Shown: piece after piece, positions 26,930 to 34,540 of the stretch
Position numbering within the stretch: position 1 is the stretch's first letter
Layout: every line of letters starts with the position of its first letter
Made by a program: the position numbers and the translations under genes
The notes under the pieces: model-generated
The model's input: only the letters and a program-made list of their open reading frames with translations
Databases searched by the model: none
Told to the model about the DNA's origin: nothing
Origin: Allobosea sp035944375
GTDB lineage: Bacteria > Pseudomonadota > Alphaproteobacteria > Rhizobiales > Beijerinckiaceae
Strand: one strand, 5' to 3'
Length of the DNA: 64,000 nt
Assembly: GCF_035944375.1 (NCBI RefSeq)
Contig: NZ_DASZBE010000030.1

Positions 26930-29554
26930 ATGACAGCGACCTCGGACACCAGGCTCCAGACCTTGAGCTGGAAGGTCGGCGGCATGGACTGCGCGGGCTG
27001 CGCGGCGACGATCCGCGGCGCCGTCGAGCGTCTGCCTGGGGTGAGCGACGTGAAGCTGTCGGTCGTCGCAGAAACCCTGACGCTGGCGCTGGACGAGAAC
27101 CAGACCCGACGCGAGGCGATCGAGAAGCGCGTCTCCAGCCTCGGATACACGACGGCGATCATGGCCGCGAAAACGACGCCAGCCCCGGAGCCGGCGGCGT
27201 GCGGCTGCTGCAATGCTCAGGGGCAGGCCGAGGCGGCGGCCGCGACGACGAGCGCACCCACGCCCGCGCCCCTGAGCTGGAAGATCGGCGGCATGGACTG
27301 CCCAAGCTGCGCCGCCACCATTCGCGGTGCGGTCGAGCGCATGCCGGGCGTCAGCGACGTCAAGCTCTCGGTGATGTCGGAAACTCTGACGCTGGCGCTC
27401 GACGAGACGCAGACGAAGCGCGACGCCATCGAGAAGCGGGTCGCTAGCCTCGGGTTCACCGCTACATCGCTGGCGTCGAAGACGCAGGCGTCCGGATCCG
27501 GTCATGGCGATGGCTGCGACAACGCGGATCATGCCGGCCACGACCATTCCCTTGACGATCATGGGTACTCCCACGACGATCACAAGCACGCGCGCAATCC
27601 GGCAACGATCGAAAAACCTCGTGACCACGCCGGAGACGCCGGCCACGGCCTGCCGGGCCATGTCCATGAAGCGACGCCCGACGGCGTATCCTGGTACCAG
27701 ACTAACAAGGGGCGGCTCGTCCTGACGACGGGCGCGCTGCTCGGCGGGGCCTGGACGTCCAGCCTCGTCTGGCCAGCGATCGCGCACTGGGCCTTCATCG
27801 CGGCCTGCGTGATCGGGATCATCCCCGTGGCGCGCAAGGCCTATGCGGCCGCCAGCGCCGGGATGCCCTTTACCATCGAGATGCTGATGACGATCGCCGC
27901 GACCGGCGCGCTCTTCATCGGCGCGGCGGAGGAAGCTGCGCTGGTCGTCTTCCTCTTCGCGGTCGGCGAGGTGCTGGAGGGCGTCGCGGCCGACCGGGCG
28001 CGCGCCTCGATTCGGGCCCTCAGTGACCTCGTGCCCAAGACCGCGATCGTCGAGAAGGACGGCGAGACCCGTACGATCGACGCGGCGGCACTGAAGATCG
28101 GCCAGACGGTGCTGGTGCGCCCCGGCGACCGAATTCCCGCCGATGGCGAGATCACCGACGGCGTCTCCGGCATCGACGAGAGCCCGGTGACGGGCGAATC
28201 CGTGCCGAAGACCAAGGGCGTCGGCGATCCGGTGTTCGCCGGTTCGGTCAACAGCGAGGCGGCGCTGCGGGTGCGCGTCACCAAGGCTGCGGAAGACAAC
28301 ACGATCGCCCGGATCATCCGCTTGGTCGAGGAGGCGCAGGAGGCGCGCGCGCCGACCGAGCGCTTCATCGACCGGTTCTCGCGGGTCTACATGCCGGCGA
28401 TCGTGGGACTGGCCGTGCTGGTCGCGATCGTGCCGCCGCTGCTGCTGGGCGGTGAATGGTCGGTCTGGGTCTACCGGGCGCTGGCGCTGCTCTTGATCGG
28501 CTGCCCCTGCGCGCTCGTCATCTCGGTTCCGGCATCCATCGCGGCCTCGCTTTCCACGGGCGCGCGCCAGGGTTTGCTGATGAAGGGCGGCGTCGTGATC
28601 GAAGCCGCAGCCAAGACCGGCGTCGTCGCCTTCGACAAGACGGGAACGCTGACGCAGGGACGCCCGCGCGTGACCGAGGTCGTCGCGTTGGGTCGGACCG
28701 AGCGAGAGGTCGTCGAGCTCGCGGCCGCCGCCGAGACCGGATCGAGCCATCCGCTGGCGCTGGCGATCGTCGAGCGCGCCAAGGCGCATGCCATACCGGT
28801 GCGCAACGCCACTGAAGCAAAGGCGATTGCTGGTCAGGGCGTAGTGGGCACGCTTGATGGTGTCGCGATTTTCGTGGGAGCGCCGCGCCATGCGCTCTCG
28901 CGATCCAACTTCGACGATCAGGCGAAAGCTGCCGTGGAACAGCTGGAGACGGCCGGCAAGACCGTCGCCGCCGTGATCGCCGATGGCGTACTCGCCGGGT
29001 TGATCGCCATGCGCGACGAGCCGCGCGAGGACGCCGCCGCCGGCATCGCTGAGTTGAAGGCGATGGGCCTCCGCTGCCTGATGCTGACCGGCGACAACGC
29101 CCGCACGGGGGCCGCCATCGCAGGCTCGCTCGGGATGGAGCACAAGGCCGAACTGATGCCGGAGGACAAGGTCGCGGCGATCAAGGCCCTCTCAGTCGAC
29201 GCCTCGGTCATGATGATCGGAGACGGCATCAACGACGCCCCGGCTCTTGCCGCCGCCGGCATCGGCGTGGCCATGGGCTCGGGCACCGATGTGGCGCTGG
29301 AGACCGCCGACGCCGCGATCCTGAAGAGCCGGGTCCGGGACGTGCCCGCCATGATCCGGCTGGCGCGGGCGACGATGAGTAACATCCGGGTCAACATCGC
29401 CATCGCGCTCGGGCTGAAGGCCGTATTCCTCGTCACCACGGTGTTCGGTTACACCGGCCTCTGGATCGCGATCCTGGCCGACACCGGCGCGACCGTCATC
29501 GTGACGGCCAACGCCCTGCGGCTGCTGCGCTTCAATGCCGGCCGCGCGGCTTGA
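26930..29554 (+). CDS. zntA: Zn/Cd/Pb-exporting P1B-type ATPase with two HMA domains
   Basis: 874 residues, exports divalent soft metals from the cytoplasm. Two N-terminal heavy-metal domains carry GMDCAGC (near residue 18) and GMDCPSC (near 122); between and after them are Cys- and His-rich linkers (CGCCN; HDHSLDDHGYSHDDHKH). The ATPase core has the membrane CPC motif at 525-527, the phosphorylated Asp569 in DKTGT, the SSHPLALA nucleotide motif near 605 and GDGINDAPA near 763. The order and motifs fit the ZntA/CadA subgroup. The two metal domains are about 80 percent identical over 56 residues, so they arose by recent internal duplication. Confidence 0.93.
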   Translation: MTATSDTRLQTLSWKVGGMDCAGCAATIRGAVERLPGVSDVKLSVVAETLTLALDENQTRREAIEKRVSSLGYTTAIMAAKTTPAPEPAACGCCNAQGQAEAAAATTSAPTPAPLSWKIGGMDCPSCAATIRGAVERMPGVSDVKLSVMSETLTLALDETQTKRDAIEKRVASLGFTATSLASKTQASGSGHGDGCDNADHAGHDHSLDDHGYSHDDHKHARNPATIEKPRDHAGDAGHGLPGHVHEATPDGVSWYQTNKGRLVLTTGALLGGAWTSSLVWPAIAHWAFIAACVIGIIPVARKAYAAASAGMPFTIEMLMTIAATGALFIGAAEEAALVVFLFAVGEVLEGVAADRARASIRALSDLVPKTAIVEKDGETRTIDAAALKIGQTVLVRPGDRIPADGEITDGVSGIDESPVTGESVPKTKGVGDPVFAGSVNSEAALRVRVTKAAEDNTIARIIRLVEEAQEARAPTERFIDRFSRVYMPAIVGLAVLVAIVPPLLLGGEWSVWVYRALALLLIGCPCALVISVPASIAASLSTGARQGLLMKGGVVIEAAAKTGVVAFDKTGTLTQGRPRVTEVVALGRTEREVVELAAAAETGSSHPLALAIVERAKAHAIPVRNATEAKAIAGQGVVGTLDGVAIFVGAPRHALSRSNFDDQAKAAVEQLETAGKTVAAVIADGVLAGLIAMRDEPREDAAAGIAELKAMGLRCLMLTGDNARTGAAIAGSLGMEHKAELMPEDKVAAIKALSVDASVMMIGDGINDAPALAAAGIGVAMGSGTDVALETADAAILKSRVRDVPAMIRLARATMSNIRVNIAIALGLKAVFLVTTVFGYTGLWIAILADTGATVIVTANALRLLRFNAGRAA

Positions 29555-29566
29555 GCGGCGCGCGCC

Positions 29567-30196
29567 ATGTCGGGCATGGAAATCGCGAGCTACCTGATGA
29601 CGGTCGTCTACGTCATCAGCTTCCTGGCCATGTCGGCCATCCTCGCGAAAGAAGCAGGACGGCAGATCTGGCTTTTCGACAAGGGGCGCGAAAAACAGGC
29701 GCTGCCCGCCACGCTGTTTCGCCTCGCCTTCGTCGGCGCGGTGATCTGGCCGCTCGTGCTGGCGCTGATCGGCGATCCGATCAAGCCCGACCCGCTCTCG
29801 CTCGCCCTCGACGGACCCTGGCTCGATGTCCTTGGCCATCTCCTCGTCGTGGTCGGAGCCTGCGTGGCGCTGATTTCCCAGCGCCACATGGGCGTGTCCT
29901 GGCGGATCGGCGCGGCCGAGGGCGAACTGGGGCCGATCGTCGACAACGGCCCCTTCGCGATCTCGCGCAACCCGGTCTTCGTCGGTCAGGCCCTGCTGTT
30001 CGTCGGTCTCTTCATCGTCCTGCCCAGCCTGATTCAGGCGGCCCTGACGCTCGCGCTCCTAGTCGCCATCGTCTTGCAGGTCCGCATTGAGGAGCGCGTC
30101 CTGATGGCGACTCTGGGCCAGCCCTATCGCGACTACCGGCGGCGCGTCCGGCGATGGCTCGGAACGCGCCGCAGCGCGGAGAACCCGACACCATGA
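29567..30196 (+). CDS. Isoprenylcysteine-methyltransferase-like membrane protein
   Basis: 209 residues with about five membrane helices and the ICMT/PEMT-type C-terminal signature: GPFAISRNPVFVGQALL near residue 128 and EERVLMATLGQPYRDYRRRV near 180. Bacterial members are AdoMet-dependent methyltransferases of uncertain substrate and are often found beside cad/znt ATPases and lspA. Twelve bases separate it from the ATPase, and its stop overlaps the lspA start (ATGA), so it belongs to the metal operon. A role in modifying membrane lipid or a lipoprotein is speculative. Confidence 0.8.
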   Translation: MSGMEIASYLMTVVYVISFLAMSAILAKEAGRQIWLFDKGREKQALPATLFRLAFVGAVIWPLVLALIGDPIKPDPLSLALDGPWLDVLGHLLVVVGACVALISQRHMGVSWRIGAAEGELGPIVDNGPFAISRNPVFVGQALLFVGLFIVLPSLIQAALTLALLVAIVLQVRIEERVLMATLGQPYRDYRRRVRRWLGTRRSAENPTP

Positions 30197-30732
30197 CGAT
30201 GCAAAAGCGGCTGGGAGACGTGCTGGGCTGGGCGGTCGCGGCCGCGGTGCTGGATCAGCTCTCGAAATGGCTGATCCTGACCTATGTCATGGCGCCGCCG
30301 CGCGTGATCGAGATCGCGCCATTCCTCAACCTGCGTCTCGGCTTCAACTACGGCATCAGCTTCGGGATCGGCCGCGACACGCTGGAGGCATGGCCGGGTC
30401 TGCTGGCCGCATTCAAGCTCGTCGTCGCGCTCGGCCTGATGGTCTGGGCCGTCAGGAGCACGATCCGGGCGGAGCGCATCGGTCTAGCGCTGGTCGCAGG
30501 CGGCGCGCTCGGCAACGCGCAGGACCGCTGGCGCCAGGGCGCCGTGACCGACTTCATCGACCTCCATTGGGGTGGCTGGCACTGGCCGACCTTCAACGGC
30601 GCCGACATCGCCATCTCGGCCGGCGTCGGGCTGATGCTGCTGGCCGCTCTGGCCGATTATCGGCGTGGCCGAAGCGGCGGGGGTCTGGCGGAGACGAAGA
30701 CAGCTCCGGCTAAGTCGGGAGAGCGGACGTGA
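30193..30732 (+). CDS. lspA: Lipoprotein signal peptidase (accessory LspA)
   Basis: 179 residues, an aspartic peptidase of the inner membrane that cleaves prolipoproteins. It has four membrane helices and the two catalytic Asp boxes GGALGNAQDRWRQGAVTDFI near residue 108 and FNGADIAIS near 135. It overlaps the genes on both sides by four bases, so it is a fixed member of the Zn/Cd operon and presumably a second copy beside the housekeeping lspA. Such accessory lspA genes accompany cadA in many heavy-metal islands. The Gln in NAQDR replaces the usual Leu/Ile. Confidence 0.9.
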   Translation: MTMQKRLGDVLGWAVAAAVLDQLSKWLILTYVMAPPRVIEIAPFLNLRLGFNYGISFGIGRDTLEAWPGLLAAFKLVVALGLMVWAVRSTIRAERIGLALVAGGALGNAQDRWRQGAVTDFIDLHWGGWHWPTFNGADIAISAGVGLMLLAALADYRRGRSGGGLAETKTAPAKSGERT

Positions 30733-31283
30733 AGCGGATCAGGCGATGGCTTGCAATCGCGGCTTACGCCGACGTCAGGCCATTCGCACTGCTTTCGCGG
30801 GCCGCCGTCTGGCGCCTCGGCGGGCTCGTCGCTCTTGTCGGCGCAGGCCTGCTCGCGATGGGCCAGATCCATCCCGAGCCGGTGGCGCAGCGCGGCGGCG
30901 TCGCCGTGATCCATCCATGGGCAAAGGGGTCGGCCCTCAAGGGCGACCAATTCCCATTCTACGCGACTTTCACCAACAGCGGCGGTCGCCCCGATCGGCT
31001 GCTCAAGATCGAGACGGGCGCCGCCCATCACGCGATCCTGAAGGCGCTCGACTCCAAGACCGGCATTGTCCGCCCCGTCGAACTGGACGAGCTGGCCGTT
31101 CCGGCGAACGGCAGGGTGTCGCTGAGGCCGGGAACGCATCAGATCACGCTGATCGGCCTTTACGCCAAGGTCGAGCCCGGCAGCTTCATCCCGGTGACGT
31201 TCGTCTTCGAGCGCGCCGGCCGCCTCTCGGCCGATATCCGCGTCGAGAACCTCGGCGAACCGGAGCACAAGGATCACAGCTGA
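30729..31283 (+). CDS. PCu(A)C-like periplasmic metal chaperone, Met ligands lost
   Basis: A 184-residue membrane-anchored or secreted protein (hydrophobic segment near residues 28-45) with the PCuAC fold: VIHPWAKGSA near residue 58, NSGGRPDRL near 80 and a C-terminal VTFVFERAG. In Cu(I)-binding members the ligands are HxM-type with a Met in MRMR. Here the equivalents read HHAIL, GIVRPV and HQITLIGL, so the His residues stay but the Met residues are missing. This suggests a different metal, plausibly Zn or Cd given the operon. The start is GTG, overlapping the lspA stop (GTGA). Confidence 0.8.
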   Translation: MKRIRRWLAIAAYADVRPFALLSRAAVWRLGGLVALVGAGLLAMGQIHPEPVAQRGGVAVIHPWAKGSALKGDQFPFYATFTNSGGRPDRLLKIETGAAHHAILKALDSKTGIVRPVELDELAVPANGRVSLRPGTHQITLIGLYAKVEPGSFIPVTFVFERAGRLSADIRVENLGEPEHKDHS

Positions 31284-31357
31284 GCACTCGGCGTGTCGAC
31301 GGGGCGATCTGGAAAGCGCGAGCCGGCGACCGGACGGGCGACTGAGGGGAACAGGAA

Positions 31358-32278
31358 ATGGGCACAGGCCACTCCCATGGCGGGGCGGCGCCGGCGGGCA
31401 CCGCAGCCGGCAAGCACAAGAGCGGGCTCGCGATGGCGTTCGGCCTGACGACCGCATTCATGCTCGCGGAGGTCGTCGGCGGGCTCTGGACCGGCAGCCT
31501 GGCGCTGCTGGCGGATGCGGCCCACATGCTCACGGACGCAGCCGGCCTCGTCTTGGCGCTGATCGCGATCCGCTTCGCCGAACGGCCCGCAACGCCGGAG
31601 AAGACCTACGGCTACGTCCGTGCGGAAGTCCTCTCGGCGTTGACCAACGCCGTCGTTCTCCTCGTGCTGACGGCCTACATCCTCTACGAGGCCTATCGGC
31701 GCTTCCAGAACCCGCCCGAGATCGTCGGCGGCCCGATGCTGGCGGTCGCGGTCGTCGGCCTCTGCGTCAACCTCGTCAGCATGAAGCTACTTTCGGGCGG
31801 TTCGTCGGAAAGCCTCAACGTCAAGGGCGCCTATTTCGAGGTCCTGAGCGATATGCTCGGCTCGCTCGGCGTCATCGTGGCGGCCATCGTCGTCATGGCC
31901 ACCGGCTGGACGATCGTCGATCCGATCGTCGGCGCCGGCATCGGGCTATTCATCGTGCCGCGCACCTGGAGCCTGCTCAAGCAGGCAGTCCATATCCTGC
32001 TGGAGGGAACTCCGCCCGAGATCGATCTGAAGCTGCTTGAAGCGAAGCTGTCGGCGGTTCCCGGCGTCGTCGCCGTCGACGATCTGCATGTCTGGACGAT
32101 CACGTCTGGTCTGGACGCGATGAGCTGTCACCTGGTTGTCGACGACATGCCGAACTCAGCCGCCATCCTCACGGCGGCGAGCGCCGCGATGCGGTCCGAA
32201 TTCGGCCTAACCCACACGACGATCCAGATCGAGGACGGTTCGATCAGAAACGCCGAGGGCCACGCCACGCGCCTATAG
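31358..32278 (+). CDS. Cation diffusion facilitator (CzcD/ZitB-type Zn/Cd/Co exporter)
   Basis: 306 residues, a proton-coupled metal exporter of the inner membrane. Six membrane helices and a cytoplasmic ferredoxin-like C-terminal domain (HVWTITSGLDAMSCHLVVD) are visible. The transport site in TM2 is canonical (His56 and Asp60 in HMLTD). In TM5 the usual HxxxD reads ExxxD (Glu161, Asp165, in FEVLSDMLGS). The N-terminus MGTGHSHGG has two His residues. It ends the + strand Zn operon, 74 bases after the PCuAC-like gene, with a small hairpin (CTTCGC/GCGAAG at 32292-32311) downstream. Confidence 0.9.
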   Translation: MGTGHSHGGAAPAGTAAGKHKSGLAMAFGLTTAFMLAEVVGGLWTGSLALLADAAHMLTDAAGLVLALIAIRFAERPATPEKTYGYVRAEVLSALTNAVVLLVLTAYILYEAYRRFQNPPEIVGGPMLAVAVVGLCVNLVSMKLLSGGSSESLNVKGAYFEVLSDMLGSLGVIVAAIVVMATGWTIVDPIVGAGIGLFIVPRTWSLLKQAVHILLEGTPPEIDLKLLEAKLSAVPGVVAVDDLHVWTITSGLDAMSCHLVVDDMPNSAAILTAASAAMRSEFGLTHTTIQIEDGSIRNAEGHATRL

Positions 32279-32356
32279 GGGTGAGGATGGTCTTCGCGAA
32301 AATGGGCGAAGGGCGCGAGGACAGATTGGCTTGGAAGACGAAATCTCGCACGAGCA

Positions 32357-32518
32357 TCAGCGCTGCTGGGATGACGGCGGGGCGCTTGAGGAGTGGGCCT
32401 TGGGGTCCGCTTGGTGGCGACGATCTTCCGCCTCACGCATGCGCACCACGCTGACGGCATAGAACAGGACCGCCAGCGCGATCAGGGCCGCGGCCAGCGC
32501 GCCGTTGCGCGACTTCAT
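32357..32518 (-). CDS. Small single-helix membrane protein (53 aa), CoxF-like pattern
   Basis: A short gene on the minus strand. ATG at 32518 is preceded by a GAGGCAGAG ribosome-site-like stretch. After a basic start (MKSRNG) comes one strong membrane helix (ALAAALIALAVLFYAVSVV) and then a charged, Ser/Gln-rich soluble tail. The helix with LFYxVxxV(R/K)M resembles the small CoxF-type proteins of aa3 oxidase clusters, which may fit the copper and oxidase-assembly neighbourhood, but the match is a pattern only. The rest of 32279-32743 holds no other gene that I can support. Confidence 0.5.
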   Translation of the reverse strand: MKSRNGALAAALIALAVLFYAVSVVRMREAEDRRHQADPKAHSSSAPPSSQQR

Positions 32519-32743
32519 GATGCTCTGCCTCTGCGACTCGGCCCGGAAGTCCCCGCGACATGCCCACGATCCTCCCCTTCGACGGCAGCAAAGCGGGTCA
32601 TGACGAAAGCCTTCCTTAAGGTTGACGGAGCGGCAAGAAATACCAATGAAATCTGAATCTTAGGCCGATAATTTAGGGGTCCGATTTCGCGCGAATTCAA
32701 CGCGTCATCGCTAGAAACGCTCTCAACGACACGGGAGAGCGTC

Positions 32744-33382
32744 ATGAAAAAAAGGCATAGCGTCATCGCCGCGGTGGCCCTCGGCCTCGCAACGTCCGCC
32801 ATGGTCACGCAGGCGTTTGCGGCCGGCGCCACCGACCTCGCTCATCTTCATGCTGGCCAGCCGTCGCGCACGCCGATCGGCTGGCAGCAGTTCTGCATTG
32901 ACAATCCCAATAACTGCCGGACGCCGCGTTCGGCCGCGACGGTCATGCGCCTCGACGACAAATCCTGGAGCGAGCTTCTGGCGGTCAATCTGGCGTTCAA
33001 CAAGGCGATCGAACCCGTCACCGACCAGGATCAGTTCGGCGTCATCGAGAACTGGAGCTACGCGACGACCGGCAAGGGCGACTGCGAGGACTACGTCCTC
33101 GAGAAGCGGCGCGAGTTGGTCAAGCGGGGCTGGCCGCTCTCGGCGCTGCTGATCACCGTCGTGATCGACAAGGAGGGCGGCGGCCACGCCGTGCTCACCG
33201 TCGTCACCGACCGCGGCGAATTCGTCCTCGACAACCAGACCGACAAGGTCCTGCCCTGGTCGAAATCCGGCCTGACCTTCATCCGGCGGCAGTCCCCGGA
33301 GAACCAGAACGTCTGGCAGGATCTCGGCCGCTTCCTCGGCCGGCCCGACGTCGTCACCGCCGCGATCAAGGCCGCGCGCTAG
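32744..33382 (+). CDS. Bacterial transglutaminase-like cysteine peptidase (BTLCP)
   Basis: A 212-residue secreted protein with a clear signal peptide (MKKRHSVIAAVALGLATSA, cleavage near AFA-AG). The papain-like catalytic triad is readable: Cys114 in KGDCEDYVLEKR, His in GGHAVLTV near 145 and Asp in FVLDNQ near 161. The family is common in Rhizobiales and is often tied to type I secretion or cell-envelope processing; no such partner is seen here. An AT-rich upstream region (32640-32740) probably carries its own promoter. Confidence 0.85.
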   Translation: MKKRHSVIAAVALGLATSAMVTQAFAAGATDLAHLHAGQPSRTPIGWQQFCIDNPNNCRTPRSAATVMRLDDKSWSELLAVNLAFNKAIEPVTDQDQFGVIENWSYATTGKGDCEDYVLEKRRELVKRGWPLSALLITVVIDKEGGGHAVLTVVTDRGEFVLDNQTDKVLPWSKSGLTFIRRQSPENQNVWQDLGRFLGRPDVVTAAIKAAR

Positions 33383-33405
33383 CATCGCTGGGCGGTGGGG
33401 AGAGG

Positions 33406-34039
33406 TCAGCGTCCCGCCAGCAGCGGCGTCAGGATCTTGTAGAACTCCTCGATCGTCAGCGCGCCGACCTTCTTCTCGCCGTTGACGAAGAAGGTCGGAG
33501 TCGAGTTGACGCCGAGCTCCTTGGAGCCGCGCTCCTGAACCTGCTTCACGCCCGTGGAGAGATCCTCTCGCCGAAGGCAGGCCTCGACCGTCTCCTGCGT
33601 GAAGCCGGCCTGCTTCATCGTCTGGGTCAGCGCGTCGAGCGGCTTTTGCGAATGCCCAACCTTCCTGCGTCTTGTAGAGCATGTCGACGATCGGATACCA
33701 TTTCGCATCGTCGGAGCAGCGCGCCAGCATGAACCCCGCTGTCGAGAGCGGATCGAGCGGGAACTCGCGCGCGATGAAGCGGACCTTGCCGGTATCGACG
33801 TATTTGGTCTTGAACGCCGGCCAGGTCTTGATGTGGAAATTCATGCAGTGATGGCAGGTGAGCGAGGCGTACTCGATCACCGTGACCGGCGCGTCGGCTG
33901 CGCCGAAGACCTTCTCGGGAAGCGGGCCGAGCTCCAGCAGCCTGGAGGCGAGCGTGGTCTGCGCCGCCGCCGGCTTTCCGAAAAAACCAATGGCGACGAG
34001 ACCGGCCGTGAGCCGAAGCAGCGAGCGACGCGCGAACAT
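33406..34039 (-). pseudogene. DsbA-family thioredoxin, frameshifted
   Basis: Minus-strand gene for a periplasmic disulfide oxidoreductase. The first part (from ATG 34039) has an export signal (MFARRSLLRLTAGLVAIGFF) and a CHHC active site in YASLTCHHCMNFH. The reading frame then breaks: the C-terminal part, including STPTFFVNGEKKVGALTI, continues in another frame up to 33406. The switch falls at a run of four T (33644-33647, A on the coding strand). Removing one base restores a normal DsbA of about 210 residues, so it is either a recent pseudogene or a sequencing error. Confidence 0.8.
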
Positions 34040-34059
34040 GGAATCCTCCCTTCGGAACA

Positions 34060-34090
34060 CTGATCGCACCTGAAGCCACTTCAGGTTCCA
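34060..34090 (-). promoter_or_regulatory. MerR-type promoter/operator for the DsbA-like gene
   Basis: Minus strand: -35 TGGAAC (34090-34085), 19-bp spacer, -10 GATCAG (34065-34060). It contains the perfect dyad ACCTGAAG-CCA-CTTCAGGT (34068-34086). The core AACCTGAAGTGGCT is the same as in the operator at 26868. Confidence 0.6.
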
Positions 34091-34211
34091 GCGCCTCCGA
34101 CGGTATTCCGGCTTCCATGTTATGCGACAGGCGGTCGCAGTGCCGGATCTGCGCCGATGGACGGAATTGGCTATGACGGCGTCCGATCGCCGCAACGCAC
34201 ATAATGGCCTG

Positions 34212-34430
34212 ATGGACGCTCTCACCCTTTTCGGCCTCGTCGCCGTGACGCTCATGCTCGTCACCTACGCCTGCGAGGAGCGCAGTCCTTGGTTCGTCCT
34301 GGGCTTCGCCGTCGCCTGCGCGCTCGGCTCGGTCTATGGCTTCCTGCAGGGCGCCTGGCCCTTCGGCGTCGTCGAGGCGATCTGGTCGGTCGTGGCGCTG
34401 CGGCGCTGGTGGCTCAAGCGCGCGAGCTAA
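34212..34430 (+). CDS. Small two-helix membrane protein (72 aa)
   Basis: Begins MDALTLFGLVAVTLMLVTYA, with a first membrane helix, a short charged turn (CEERSPW), a second helix (FVLGFAVACALGSVYGFL) and a basic end (LRRWWLKRAS). The frame is open 30 codons further upstream, but that part overlaps the operator of the divergent DsbA-like gene and has no ribosome site. The function is unknown; it lies between two MerR-type promoters and is not obviously part of either transcript. Confidence 0.55.
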   Translation: MDALTLFGLVAVTLMLVTYACEERSPWFVLGFAVACALGSVYGFLQGAWPFGVVEAIWSVVALRRWWLKRAS

Positions 34431-34453
34431 AGGCGGATGCCGGCGATTTCCCC

Positions 34454-34484
34454 TTGAACCTCAAGTGGCATCAGGTTGTAGAGA
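34454..34484 (+). promoter_or_regulatory. MerR-type promoter/operator before L,D-transpeptidase
   Basis: -35 TTGAAC (34454-34459), 19-bp spacer with CTCAAGTGGCATCAGG, -10-like TAGAGA (34479-34484). The block CCCTTGAACCTCAAGTGGC differs by one base from the corresponding block at 26862 (CCCTTGAACCTGAAGTGGC). Confidence 0.6.
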
Positions 34485-34540
34485 GTCGTTAACCGTCCTT
34501 TTTCACGCTTCGTCAGCTTCGTTCGCGCAAAAATTATCGC

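Noticed and set aside
32610..32630. CCTTAAGG-containing palindrome as another metal-regulator operator
   Set aside because: No -35/-10 with MerR spacing on either strand and no match to the operators at 26865 or 52086.
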